A stretch of 64,000 bases of DNA from DATGPD01 sp031423015 (GTDB taxonomy: Bacteria > Planctomycetota > UBA1135 > UBA2386), in the NCBI GenBank assembly GCA_031423015.1, contig JANPER010000150.1, positions 16,208 to 80,207 of the forward strand. The letters run 5' to 3'. The position numbers and the translations under genes are program-made. Below the pieces are notes generated by a model, which saw only the letters and a list, made by a program, of their open reading frames with translations, did no database searches and was not told the DNA's origin. Of the stretch, positions 1-8,242 are shown one piece after another; the stretch's first letter is position 1; each line of letters starts with the position of its first letter.

Positions 1-34
1 GGACTTACGGCTAACGACTTGCGGCTCATGACTT

Positions 35-83
35 TCCACAGCCGAAACATCTTCGCGCTTCGCGAAGATGTTTCGGCTGTGGA
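35..83. repeat. Perfect 23-bp inverted repeat with 3-nt loop
   Basis: Bases 35-57 and 61-83 are exact reverse complements separated by CTT. The stem would be very stable as DNA cruciform or RNA hairpin. Its apex, CTTCGCG-CTT-CGCGAAG, closely resembles the inner hairpin at 7777-7795. There is no T-run after it in either direction, so it is not a textbook intrinsic terminator, although it could end transcription from a gene left of the window. It lies 74 bases upstream of the first CDS. Confidence 0.85.
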
Positions 84-84
84 A

Positions 85-119
85 CTCAGAGCATGAGCAA
101 TTGTTGCTCATGCTCTGAG
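85..119. repeat. Perfect 16-bp inverted repeat with 3-nt loop
   Basis: Bases 85-100 and 104-119 are exact reverse complements around TTG. It follows the preceding 23-bp hairpin after one base. The two hairpins differ in sequence, so this is a cluster of palindromes and not a tandem copy. It lies 37 bases before the first ATG and would be part of the leader if the operon promoter is upstream. Confidence 0.85.
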
Positions 120-156
120 CTAGCATGCGCGGCCCGCGCTGCCGTCCGCCAGCCCC

Positions 157-1020
157 ATGACCGAGACCCTCCCCAAGAAGATCGCCGTGATCGGCGCCGG
201 CACGATGGGCAATGGCATCGCGCAGGCCTTTGCGGCGGTCGGCGTGCAGGTCGCGCTCATCGACATCAAGGATGAGTTCGTGCAGCGCGGCCTGAGCGCG
301 GTGCATGGCAGCCTCGCGCGCTTCGTCAAGAAGGGCACGCTGCCGCAAGCCGACGCCGACGCGACCTTGAAGCGCATCCAGGGCACCACCGCAATGGACG
401 CCGCTGCCGACGCGCAGCTCGTGATCGAGGCAGTGAGCGAGAACGAGTCGATCAAGCGCGACGTGTTCGCGCGGCTCGACGGCCTGTGCAACAAGGCCGC
501 GATCCTCGCCAGCAACACGTCGTCGATCTCGATCACCAGGATCGCTGCCGCGACCAAGCGTTCGAGCCAGGTCATCGGCATGCACTTCATGAACCCAGTG
601 CCGCTGATGAAGCTGGTCGAGGTGATCCGCGGCCAAGACACCAGCGTCGACACCACGGCCAGGGTCGTGGCGTGGTCCAGGTCCATGGGCAAGACTCCGG
701 TCGAGGCGCAGGACTACCCCGGCTTCATCAGCAACCGCGTGTTGATGCCCATGATCAATGAGGCGGTGTTCTGCTTGATGGAGAACGTGGCCACGCGCGA
801 GGGCATCGACGAGATCATGAAGCTCGGTATGAACCACCCGATGGGGCCGTTGCAGCTTGCCGACTTCATCGGCCTCGACGTGTGCGTCAACATCCTCGAC
901 GTGCTGAAGGACGGGTTGGGCGACGACAAGTACCGGGCGTGCCCACTCCTGCGACGCATGGTTGCGGCCGGTCATCTCGGCAAGAAGACTGGCAAGGGCT
1001 TCTACGACTACACGACATGA
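157..1020 (+). CDS. 3-hydroxyacyl-CoA (3-hydroxybutyryl-CoA) dehydrogenase
   Basis: This 287-aa cytoplasmic enzyme should oxidise 3-hydroxyacyl-CoA to 3-ketoacyl-CoA with NAD+, or run in reverse. The N-terminal Rossmann motif GAGTMG is at residues 13-18. The catalytic dyad of the family is visible as His143 in GMHFMNPVPLMKLVEV and Glu155. The substrate-binding SNTSS (119-123) and the ISNRVLMPMINEA helix of the C-terminal domain are intact. Length matches the stand-alone Hbd/PaaH/FadB2 type, not the FadB fusion. It starts an operon; its stop overlaps the ATG of the next gene by 4 bases. Exact chain length and direction cannot be read from sequence. Confidence 0.93.
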   Translation: MTETLPKKIAVIGAGTMGNGIAQAFAAVGVQVALIDIKDEFVQRGLSAVHGSLARFVKKGTLPQADADATLKRIQGTTAMDAAADAQLVIEAVSENESIKRDVFARLDGLCNKAAILASNTSSISITRIAAATKRSSQVIGMHFMNPVPLMKLVEVIRGQDTSVDTTARVVAWSRSMGKTPVEAQDYPGFISNRVLMPMINEAVFCLMENVATREGIDEIMKLGMNHPMGPLQLADFIGLDVCVNILDVLKDGLGDDKYRACPLLRRMVAAGHLGKKTGKGFYDYTT

Positions 1021-2195
1021 CGCAGATCACCGACCACGCGACCTCGGCGCAGGTTATCGACTTCGAGTTGTCGCCCGAGCTGCAAGTGTTTCGTGCCGAG
1101 GTCGAGGCCTTCGTGCGCGACACCGACCTGCAGCGCAAGGCGCGCGACTTCGACGCCCAACAGGTCTTCCCTGAAGGGCCCGTGCGCGAGGCCGCCAAGC
1201 GTGGCTTGCTCGCGGTGACCTGTCCCAAGAAGTACGGCGGCCGCGAACTCGGCAACGTGGCGAGCTGCGTGATGCTCGAAGAGCTGAACGCGGCCTGCGC
1301 GTCGACTGGCGTCACGGTCTCGGTGCACAATTCGCTGGTGTGCTCGCCGCTCGGCAAGTGGGGCAACGACGACCAGAAGCGCCGCTACTTTCCCAAACTG
1401 GTCACCGGTGAGTGGCTCGGCGCCTACTGCCTGTCCGAGGCATTCTCCGGCTCCGATGCCGCGGCGCTGCGCTGCGAGGCCAAGCCCGACGGCGACAGCT
1501 TCGTGCTCAATGGCGCGAAGCTGTGGATCACCACCGGCACCGAGGCTGAGTTCTTCATCGTGTTTGCCCGCACCGGCCCCGACCGGGTGAAGGGCATCTC
1601 GGCGTTCCTGGTCGAGGCCAGCTACGAAGGGGTGACCGTCGGCAAGAAGGAGCGCAAGCTCGGCATCCGCGGGTCGCCCACGACCGAGATCTTGCTGGAG
1701 TCCGTGCGTGTGCCGGCTACCAACATGCTCGGCGAGGAGGGCAAGGGCTTCAGCATTGCGCTCGATACCCTCGATGGCGGTCGGCTCGGCATCGCGTCGC
1801 AGTCGCTCGGCATCACGCGCGCATGCCGTGACCTGCTGCTCGATCACCTGCGCGCGCAGGTCGACGGCAGTGGCCGGCCGACGGTGACGCAGGCGGCGCA
1901 GTACCAACTCGCGGACCTGGCCGCCGACCTCGACGCCTACCGCATGCTCACGTGGCGCGCGGCGGTGCTGCGCGACCGCGGCGTCCGCTGTAGCACCGAG
2001 GCGGCGATGGCCAAGCTAGGCGCCAGCCGCCTCGCCAATCGATCGGCGCGCGCGACCGTTTCGATCCTTGGCGCCGCGGGCGTGAGCGGCGCCTCCGACG
2101 CCGAGCGTCTGCTGCGCGACGCGCGCATCACCGAGATCTATGAGGGCGCCACCGACATTCAGCGCCTGGTGATCGCGCGAGGTCTGACGGGATGA
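1017..2195 (+). CDS. Acyl-CoA dehydrogenase (short/medium-chain type)
   Basis: A 392-aa FAD flavoprotein that introduces the alpha-beta double bond into acyl-CoA and passes electrons to ETF. The family flavin/substrate motif is visible as CLSEAFSGSDAA and the middle-domain motif as LNGAKLWITTG. The catalytic base is probably Glu376 in IYEGATDIQR, as in short- and branched-chain enzymes. The ATG at 1017 overlaps the previous stop (ATGA) and fits the family N-terminus; an upstream in-frame extension is a shadow. It is coupled to the 3-hydroxyacyl-CoA dehydrogenase before it and to SppA after it, again by ATGA overlap. Substrate length is not determined. Confidence 0.93.
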   Translation: MTQITDHATSAQVIDFELSPELQVFRAEVEAFVRDTDLQRKARDFDAQQVFPEGPVREAAKRGLLAVTCPKKYGGRELGNVASCVMLEELNAACASTGVTVSVHNSLVCSPLGKWGNDDQKRRYFPKLVTGEWLGAYCLSEAFSGSDAAALRCEAKPDGDSFVLNGAKLWITTGTEAEFFIVFARTGPDRVKGISAFLVEASYEGVTVGKKERKLGIRGSPTTEILLESVRVPATNMLGEEGKGFSIALDTLDGGRLGIASQSLGITRACRDLLLDHLRAQVDGSGRPTVTQAAQYQLADLAADLDAYRMLTWRAAVLRDRGVRCSTEAAMAKLGASRLANRSARATVSILGAAGVSGASDAERLLRDARITEIYEGATDIQRLVIARGLTG

Positions 2196-3298
2196 GCGAG
2201 TCCACGCCGCCTGCATCCGCCGCGCCGCCCGCCGGCTATCCGGTGTATCCGACCAACCCTCCGAGCGAGGGGCGGCCGGTGTCGTTCTACCTCGCGATCT
2301 TCCTGGCGATGCTGCTCGTGCTGTCGGTCGGCCTCAACCTGGTGTTGCTCGTCGTCGGCGTGGTGCGATCGGCGGCGGGCGGTCTTGGCATCAGCGACGT
2401 CAGCGACAGCAACTTCGAGATCGTCGGCGTCAGCGGCGACAGCGACGCGCGCGAGCGCATTCTGCGCGTGCCGATCGAGGGTGCCATCGCCGAGTCATCG
2501 AGTCCGTTGATCGGTGCGCCGGGCGGCACGGTGACGCAGGTGGAGCGCGCGCTGCGCCTCGCCAAGGGCGACGACTCGATCAAGGGCGTGCTGTTGTTCG
2601 TCAACTCGCCGGGCGGCGGGGTGACCGACTCCGACCTCATCTACCGCAAGATCCGCGCGTTCCGCACGGAGACCGACAAGCCCGTGGTCGCGCTGTTTGG
2701 CGACATGGCGGCGAGCGGCGGCTACTACGTCGCCTGCGCCTGCGAGCACATCATGGCGCAGGGCACGACCATCACCGGCTCGATCGGCGTGATCCTCAGC
2801 CAGTGGAACTTCGCCGAAGCGGCGCAGAAGCTCGGCATCAAGTCGGTCGACATCGTGAGCGCGCGCACGCCCTACAAGGCGATGCTGTCGAGCACGAAGC
2901 CGGTCGACGAGAAGGAGGTCGCCATGGCGCGCGCCCTCGTCGACGAGATGTACGACCGCTTCGTCGACGTGGTGGCCGAGGGTCGTCCGGGGTTCGACCG
3001 CGACCGCGCGCGTATCGAAAAGCTGGCCGACGGCCGCATCTACTCGGCGCAGCAAGCGCGCGAAGTCGGCTTGATCGACGGCGTCGGCACCGAGCACGAC
3101 GCGATCGAGCTGCTGAAGGCGCGCTGCAAGATCGGCGCCGCCAAGGTCGTCGAGCAACGGCGTCGCATCGGATTCTTCGATGTGCTCACCGGGGCGCACA
3201 AACCGCTGCCGGCGCCGAGCCTCGAACAAGCACTCGGCCAGTTCGTCGGCAAGACCACTGGGCCGCGCTTGCTCTACTTCTGGCCGGGCGGCCGCTAG
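2192..3298 (+). CDS. sppA: Signal peptide peptidase SppA, S49 family
   Basis: A 368-aa membrane-anchored serine protease with a Ser/Lys dyad. A proline-rich cytoplasmic N-terminus is followed by one membrane segment at about residues 31-57, then a single S49 domain. The nucleophile is probably Ser175 in DMAASGGYY and the general base Lys229 in ARTPYKAM; the 54-residue spacing resembles short Bacillus-type SppA rather than the tandem E. coli form. The family normally degrades leftover signal peptides in the membrane. It overlaps the upstream acyl-CoA dehydrogenase by ATGA and is followed 13 bases later by another, so it is cotranscribed with fatty-acid genes. The functional reason for that is unclear. 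Confidence 0.92.
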   Translation: MSESTPPASAAPPAGYPVYPTNPPSEGRPVSFYLAIFLAMLLVLSVGLNLVLLVVGVVRSAAGGLGISDVSDSNFEIVGVSGDSDARERILRVPIEGAIAESSSPLIGAPGGTVTQVERALRLAKGDDSIKGVLLFVNSPGGGVTDSDLIYRKIRAFRTETDKPVVALFGDMAASGGYYVACACEHIMAQGTTITGSIGVILSQWNFAEAAQKLGIKSVDIVSARTPYKAMLSSTKPVDEKEVAMARALVDEMYDRFVDVVAEGRPGFDRDRARIEKLADGRIYSAQQAREVGLIDGVGTEHDAIELLKARCKIGAAKVVEQRRRIGFFDVLTGAHKPLPAPSLEQALGQFVGKTTGPRLLYFWPGGR

Positions 3299-3311
3299 CC
3301 AAACGTCAACG

Positions 3312-4382
3312 ATGCACAACTTCGCACTTTCCGAAGAGCAACAGATGGTCAAGGAGACCATCGCCAAGTTCGTCGAGGACGTCGCGGCGCAGAAGGCGCT
3401 CGACTGCGACGAGCACGCGCGCTTTGTGCGGCCACAGATCGAGCAGCTCGCCGAGTTGGGCATGCTTGGGCTGCCGATCGCCGAGGCTGACGGCGGCGCC
3501 GGTATGGGCTGTGTAGCCACGGTGGTGGCGCTCGAAGAGATCGCCGGCGCGTGTGGTTCGACGGCGCGCTTGCTGGCTTGTCACGCCGGTGTCTGTGGCG
3601 CGGCGCTGGCGGGGTTGCCTGCTGGCAAGGCGCTGCTCGGTGAGCTGGCGAGCGGCAGCAAGTTGGCGACGTGGATTGGCCCGGAGCACGGCGTGCGCGC
3701 CAAGGGCGAAGGTGACGCCGTGAGTCTAGAGGGGCGCGCCGAGTTGGTGACGGCGTCGACCGAGGCCGATGTGTTCATCGTCGCGGCGAAGGCGGCGACG
3801 GGCCATGTGCTCTGTGTGGTGCAGCGCGCGGCAGTGAAGGCGTCGCCTTCGCGGTCGCTCGGCTTCCGCGCCGCGGCGCCGGGTCGCATCGAGCTGCTCG
3901 GTGCGAGCGCCAGCGTGGTGGCGCGGGGTGCCGACGCGGAACGCGCTGCCGCTGCCGCGCATCTTGGAGCATGCATCACGGCAGCCGCGCTTGCCTGTGG
4001 CATGGCGCAGGCGTCGCTCCGCCTCACCGCGCGCTACGCTGGCGAGCGCATAGCCTTCGGCAAGCCGCTGACGGCGCAGCAGGCGGTCGCGCACAAGCTG
4101 GTGGAAGTGCAGCGCAAGATCGAGTGTGCCCGCCACCTGACCTACCATGCCGCGCGCCTGCAAGACGCCGGCGACGACGCGCGCGCCGCGTCTTTCCGCG
4201 CCAAGATGGAAGCGGTCGAAGCAGCAGTGCTGGCCGCCGACGAGGGCGTCCAGATTCACGGCGGCTACGGCTACGTGGTGGAGTACCACGTCGAGCGTCA
4301 CTACCGCGACGCCAAGACGCTGGAAGTGCTGGAGGGCGGTTGCGAGGCGTTGCGCGACCAGTTGGCGTCCCTCGGCGCGTGA
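3312..4382 (+). CDS. Divergent acyl-CoA dehydrogenase paralogue
   Basis: A 356-aa acyl-CoA dehydrogenase-fold protein, shorter than its 392-aa neighbour. The N-terminal helical domain and the C-terminal domain (GERIAFGKPLTAQQAV, then IHGGYGYVVEYHVERHYRDAK) are well conserved. Glu341 in LEVLEGGCE aligns with the catalytic Glu of the family. The middle beta-domain is trimmed, and the usual TEP/SE-x-GSD flavin-substrate motif is replaced by a stretch around WIGPEHGV. It may have an unusual substrate or may pair with the other dehydrogenase. The ATG at 3312 gives the usual N-terminus (MHNFALSEEQQ). It is the last gene of the operon. Confidence 0.86.
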   Translation: MHNFALSEEQQMVKETIAKFVEDVAAQKALDCDEHARFVRPQIEQLAELGMLGLPIAEADGGAGMGCVATVVALEEIAGACGSTARLLACHAGVCGAALAGLPAGKALLGELASGSKLATWIGPEHGVRAKGEGDAVSLEGRAELVTASTEADVFIVAAKAATGHVLCVVQRAAVKASPSRSLGFRAAAPGRIELLGASASVVARGADAERAAAAAHLGACITAAALACGMAQASLRLTARYAGERIAFGKPLTAQQAVAHKLVEVQRKIECARHLTYHAARLQDAGDDARAASFRAKMEAVEAAVLAADEGVQIHGGYGYVVEYHVERHYRDAKTLEVLEGGCEALRDQLASLGA

Positions 4383-4560
4383 GCGTGGCCGAGCGGGCCT
4401 CGCGCGTGATCATCACGCTCGCCAGCTCCACAGCTCTGGTCCGAGGCGACCTCGCCACCCGTTGCGCGGTTTTTCCAGCAAGCCATCCCACCGACCTTGC
4501 CGATACACCGAGCGACCGCGTCGACGCGGCACTTCGTAGTTCGGATCGAGGTTGGCCTGA

Positions 4561-5856
4561 ATGGAACAGATGCTGCTTGGCGAGATCCTCCTCAACTTCC
4601 GCTTGGTCTCCAAGGCGGACCTGGAGCGCTGTCTCGATTTGCAACAGCGGCTCGACCCGCAGCCGATGCTGGGCAGCGTCCTGTTGCAGCAGGGCCTGAT
4701 CGACGAGAAGGTGCTGGCCACCGTCCTGTCGGTGCAGAAAGACGAACTCGGGACCAGCTTGTTCGACGACACCAAGTCGAAGCACGACGTGGCGCGCACG
4801 CTGGAGAAGGCCACCATCGACGACTTCCTGAACGCGTCGCGCCGTCTGCATGCGTCCGACTTGTTCTTGTCGTCTGGCCGGCGTCCGGCCGTGCGTCGCA
4901 ACGGGCTCGTGTCCGACCTACCGTCGGGCGTGCTGTCGCTCGAACGCTGCCGCGACCTGTTGTTCGCGCTGCTGACGCCGGAGCAGATCGAGGTCTATCA
5001 GCGCGACCGGCAGATTGACGTGCGAGTGAAGACCGTGCGCGGTCGCTTCCGCCTCAACGTGTTCCGGCACTATGACGGGATCGCTGGCGTGTTCCGCGTG
5101 TTGTCCGATGACGTGCCGACGTTCGAGGGGCTCGGGCTGCCCGAGGCGGTACGCGAGATTGCCGACCTCAAGAACGGTCTGGTGCTGGTTACCGGTCCCA
5201 CGGGCTCGGGCAAGAGCACGACGTTGTCGGCGATCGTCGACCTCATCAACAAGAACCGCAAGCTGCACATCATCACGCTCGAAGATCCGATCGAGCACAT
5301 CTTCAAGAGCGAGCTGTCGTTCGTATCGCAGCGCGAACTCAACACCAGCACGACGTCATACGCCGACGCGCTGCGTGCGGCGCTGCGCGAGGATCCCGAC
5401 GTGATCGTGGTGGGTGAGCTGCGCGATCCGCAGACCTTCGCGGTGGCGCTCACTGCTGCTGAGACTGGCCATCTGGTGCTCGGCACGCTGCACACCAACA
5501 GCGCGTGCAGCACGGTGGTGCGTGTGATCGACCAGTTCCCCGCCGCGCGACGCGCCCACGTGCGCACCATGATGTCGAGCGTGCTGCGCGCGGTGATCTG
5601 CCAAGAGCTGATCCCGAGCGTCGACGGCGAGAACATGTATCAGGCGGCCGAGGTGATGATGGTCACCCCCGCGGTGTCGAATCTGATCCGCGAAAACCGC
5701 GAGTGGCAGATCCCCAACGTGATGCAGATGAACCGCACCCGCGGCATGCGCCTGATGGACGAGAGTCTGATGGAGCTGGTGCGCGCCAAGAAGATCTCGG
5801 TCGACCAGGCGCTCATGCGCGCCACCGACCGCTCGCGATTCACCGTCCCCGCCTGA
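4561..5856 (+). CDS. PilT-like ATPase with N-terminal GspE/MshE-type domain
   Basis: A 431-aa hexameric secretion/retraction ATPase of the PilT group. Residues 1-70 form a helical region (LGEILLNFRLVSKADLERCL) resembling the N-domain of GspE/MshE proteins, which is absent from classical PilT. The PilT core follows: Walker A GPTGSGKS at 212-219, Asp box around IITLEDPIEHIF (237-248), Walker B around DPDVIVVGELRD (279-290), and His box GHLVLGTLHTN. It should power retraction of a type IV pilus or a related filament from the cytoplasmic side of the membrane. The next gene is a second PilT-like ATPase 22 bases on. No pilin or PilC gene is nearby. Confidence 0.9.
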   Translation: MEQMLLGEILLNFRLVSKADLERCLDLQQRLDPQPMLGSVLLQQGLIDEKVLATVLSVQKDELGTSLFDDTKSKHDVARTLEKATIDDFLNASRRLHASDLFLSSGRRPAVRRNGLVSDLPSGVLSLERCRDLLFALLTPEQIEVYQRDRQIDVRVKTVRGRFRLNVFRHYDGIAGVFRVLSDDVPTFEGLGLPEAVREIADLKNGLVLVTGPTGSGKSTTLSAIVDLINKNRKLHIITLEDPIEHIFKSELSFVSQRELNTSTTSYADALRAALREDPDVIVVGELRDPQTFAVALTAAETGHLVLGTLHTNSACSTVVRVIDQFPAARRAHVRTMMSSVLRAVICQELIPSVDGENMYQAAEVMMVTPAVSNLIRENREWQIPNVMQMNRTRGMRLMDESLMELVRAKKISVDQALMRATDRSRFTVPA

Positions 5857-5878
5857 GGCAAGAAAGAGCAACCCTGCG

Positions 5879-6985
5879 ATGGCACAGATCGATGCCCTTC
5901 TCGAGCGCATGGAAGCGCTCCAGTCTTCCGACTTGCACCTCAAGGTCGACATGCGGCCGCGCTACCGCATCCATGGCTCGCTCGAGGAAGCGACCGACCT
6001 GCCGATGCTCGGCAAGGAGATGTTGGAGCGACTCACCAACGAGATCCTGAGCGACGAGCAGAAACGCCAACTGCAGGTCGGGCATGGGCTCGACTTCGCC
6101 TACGGCGGCCCGCGGATCGGTCGCTTCCGCTGCAACTACTTCGAGGATCACTGGGGCCGCGCCGCCGTGTTCCGCCGCATCCCGAGCAAGGTGCCCTCGC
6201 TGCTCGAACTCGGCATGCCGCGGATCGTCGAACGCCTCGCGCACCTCAAGCGGGGGTTGGTGTTGATCACTGGTGCCACCGGCGCCGGCAAGTCGTCGAC
6301 GCTGGCGGCGTTGGTCGATCTCATCAACAGCAACTACCGCAAGCACATCATCACGCTGGAAGACCCGATCGAGTTCTTGCACCCGATGAAGCGCTCGATC
6401 ATCCACCAGCGCGGCGTGCACTACGACATCAAGGACTTCGGGTCCGGCATCATCGCCGCGCTGCGCGAGTCGCCCGACGTGCTCGTGATCGGCGAGATGC
6501 GCGACCTCGACAGCATCCGGCAGGCGCTCACCGCCGCCGAGGTCGGCGTGCTGGTGTTCGCCACACTGCACACCAACAACGCGGCCGGGTCGATCGACCG
6601 CATCATCGACGTGTTCCCGCCCGAGGAGCAACCACAGGTCCGCGTGCAGTTGGCGCAGAGCCTGGCCGGTGTGGTGTCGCAAGCCCTGTTGCGCCGCCGC
6701 CTAGGCACGGGTCGCGTGCCAGCCGCGGAGATCTTGGTGTGCAACACCGCGGTGAGCAACATCGTGCGCGAGGGGCGCACGCAGGATCTCGTCACCGTGC
6801 TGCAGGGCGGCAAGAGCCAAGGCATGCAGACCATGGACGACTCGTTGGAGCAGCTGGTGCAGCACGGCGTGGTAGACGCCGACGAAGCCTGCCTCCACGC
6901 GCAGAACAAGCCGCGCTTCGAGCGCTTGGTCGGCAAGAGCGATGTCGCCGGCAGTGGGCGGCGCCCGGCAGTCGCGCCGCGTTAG
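5879..6985 (+). CDS. PilT/PilU-type twitching motility ATPase
   Basis: A 368-aa PilT-family ATPase without the extra N-domain of its upstream partner. It has Walker A GATGAGKSS at 132-140, the Asp box IITLEDPIEFLH, Walker B SPDVLVIGEMRD and the His box VGVLVFATLHTNNAAG. Length fits PilT/PilU. PilU proteins usually assist PilT in retraction, so this gene and its neighbour may form such a pair. It lies 22 bases downstream in the same orientation and ends convergently with the superoxide dismutase gene, 2 bases away. Whether it is PilT or PilU by function cannot be decided here. Confidence 0.9.
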   Translation: MAQIDALLERMEALQSSDLHLKVDMRPRYRIHGSLEEATDLPMLGKEMLERLTNEILSDEQKRQLQVGHGLDFAYGGPRIGRFRCNYFEDHWGRAAVFRRIPSKVPSLLELGMPRIVERLAHLKRGLVLITGATGAGKSSTLAALVDLINSNYRKHIITLEDPIEFLHPMKRSIIHQRGVHYDIKDFGSGIIAALRESPDVLVIGEMRDLDSIRQALTAAEVGVLVFATLHTNNAAGSIDRIIDVFPPEEQPQVRVQLAQSLAGVVSQALLRRRLGTGRVPAAEILVCNTAVSNIVREGRTQDLVTVLQGGKSQGMQTMDDSLEQLVQHGVVDADEACLHAQNKPRFERLVGKSDVAGSGRRPAVAPR

Positions 6986-6987
6986 GG

Positions 6988-7554
6988 CTACTGCTTGGCG
7001 ACGAAGTCCCAGTTCACCAGGCTCCACCAGCTCTCGACGTACTTCTTGCGGTCGTTGCGATGGTCCACGTAGTAGGCGTGTTCCCAGACGTCGCAGGTCA
7101 GCAAGCACTTGTCACCCGTGCGCAGCGGCGTGTCGGCGTTGGTCGTGGTGACGATCTCCAGGCCGGCCGGCTTGCGCACGAGCCAGGCCCAGCCGGACCC
7201 GAACTGCGCTAGAGCGGCGCTCGTGAACTTCGCCTGGAACGCGGCGAACGAGCCGAAGGCTCTGTCGATCGCTTGGGCGAGCGGGCCGCGCAGCGTCGTC
7301 TTGTCGGGCGACATGCAGTTCCAATAGAGCGAGTGGTTCCAGACTTGCGCGGCGTTGTTGAACACCGGCCCGGTGGCCGTCTTGATCAACTCCTCGAGGG
7401 ACTTGCCAGTCAGCCCCTGCACTTCGGCCAGCTCGTTGAGCTTGTCGACGTAGGCGCGATGGTGCTTGCCGTAGTGGAAGGCGATCGTCTCGGCCGAAAT
7501 CACGGGGGCGAGCGCCTTGTCGGAATAGGGGAGGGCTGGGAGTTCGAATGTCAC
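6988..7554 (-). CDS. sodB: Superoxide dismutase, Fe type
   Basis: A 188-aa Fe/Mn-family superoxide dismutase converting superoxide to O2 and H2O2. Metal ligands appear as His27 (FHYGKHH), His74 (WNHSLYW), Asp155 and His159 (DVWEHAYY). The VFNNAAQVWNH stretch is characteristic of iron enzymes. The start is taken as GTG at 7554, giving VTFELPALPY, the normal family N-terminus; the 78-codon in-frame extension upstream is low-complexity and runs through a hairpin cluster, so it is unlikely to be translated. No signal peptide, so cytoplasmic. It is divergent from the cytochrome c gene at 7861. Confidence 0.92.
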   Translation of the reverse strand: MTFELPALPYSDKALAPVISAETIAFHYGKHHRAYVDKLNELAEVQGLTGKSLEELIKTATGPVFNNAAQVWNHSLYWNCMSPDKTTLRGPLAQAIDRAFGSFAAFQAKFTSAALAQFGSGWAWLVRKPAGLEIVTTTNADTPLRTGDKCLLTCDVWEHAYYVDHRNDRKKYVESWWSLVNWDFVAKQ

Positions 7555-7623
7555 GTCGGCATGTGCGTCGCGAGCGCGGTAGGGGCAAGTGCAAACCTGA
7601 CTCCTCTCAGCGTGGCCGGCGGC

Positions 7624-7717
7624 CAGCCAACGTGGCTGATGTCGGCGCAGCGCCACCAGCATCGACCCAGCTTGCTGGGTCGCCAGAGCCATGCCGCGCT
7701 CTGGCGCGGCATGGCTC
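7624..7717. repeat. Three tandem small palindromes in the sod leader
   Basis: Three perfect inverted repeats lie in a row: 7624-7629/7633-7638 (6 bp, loop ACG), 7663-7671/7674-7682 (9 bp, loop TT), and 7686-7698/7705-7717 (13 bp, loop CTCTGG). All are in the non-coding stretch between the GTG start of superoxide dismutase and the cytochrome c gene. Their sequences differ from one another. They could structure the sod mRNA leader or be remnants of palindromic mobile repeats. Confidence 0.8.
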
Positions 7718-7749
7718 GAGAGGCCGCCGACGCTGTTGTTTCTGGGTCG

Positions 7750-7811
7750 CTTCTCTTGCCGCTGCCGCCTACCGAATCTTCGCGCCACGCGAAGAACCGC
7801 GGCAAGAGAAG
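7750..7811. repeat. Nested inverted repeat (13-bp outer, 8-bp inner stem)
   Basis: Outer arms 7750-7762 and 7799-7811 are exact reverse complements; an inner hairpin, 7777-7784/7788-7795 with loop CCA, sits between them. The inner arms TCTTCGCG and CGCGAAGA are almost the apex of the hairpin at 35-83. It ends 49 bases before the cytochrome c start, so it could lie in either divergent leader. Confidence 0.8.
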
Positions 7812-7860
7812 CTCAGCAACAGAGCTGGCACGCAGCGGACGACGTGCTCCAATCGTGGCG

Positions 7861-8232
7861 ATGACCGTCGTCACAAGGGCCAGACTTGGCCTGGCCCTGG
7901 CCGCGCTCCCGTTGCTGCTCGTCTCGGTGCGCTGCACCAAGGCGCCGCCCGCCGTGCCGCTGTCAGCTGCGGGTGAACGCGGCCGCATCGCCTTCGCGAC
8001 GTTCTGCTTCCCCTGCCACAGTCCGATCAACCCGCATCGCAACGGGCAGCTCGGGCCGGCGGTGGCGCGTTCCAGCAAGGAGCTGCTGGAAGCCAAAGTG
8101 CTGAGCGGCACATACCCGCCTGGCTATCAACCGAAGCAGGCCGGCGCCCAGATGGTGCCGTTGCCGCACGTCAAGGCGCAGCTCGGCGACATCGAGGCCT
8201 TCTTGGCCGAAGTGCCCGAACCTGTGGACTAA
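7861..8232 (+). CDS. Small secreted c-type cytochrome
   Basis: A 123-aa protein with an N-terminal hydrophobic export segment (about residues 8-22) and one heme c motif, CFPCH at residues 49-53. Met98 in AGAQMVPLPH is a plausible sixth heme ligand. After a Cys at 25 the chain is polar; SVRC is not a good lipobox, so lipoprotein status is uncertain. It would act in the periplasm as an electron carrier. It faces the PuuD-like membrane gene, whose family often carries a fused C-terminal cytochrome c domain, and ends only 10 bases from it. The ATG at 7861 was chosen because it begins the signal peptide. Confidence 0.85.
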   Translation: MTVVTRARLGLALAALPLLLVSVRCTKAPPAVPLSAAGERGRIAFATFCFPCHSPINPHRNGQLGPAVARSSKELLEAKVLSGTYPPGYQPKQAGAQMVPLPHVKAQLGDIEAFLAEVPEPVD

Positions 8233-8242
8233 CCGCGGCGCG

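Noticed and set aside
7555..7788. N-terminal extension of superoxide dismutase
   Set aside because: It has Arg-rich text through a run of palindromes, while the family N-terminus starts at the GTG at 7554.
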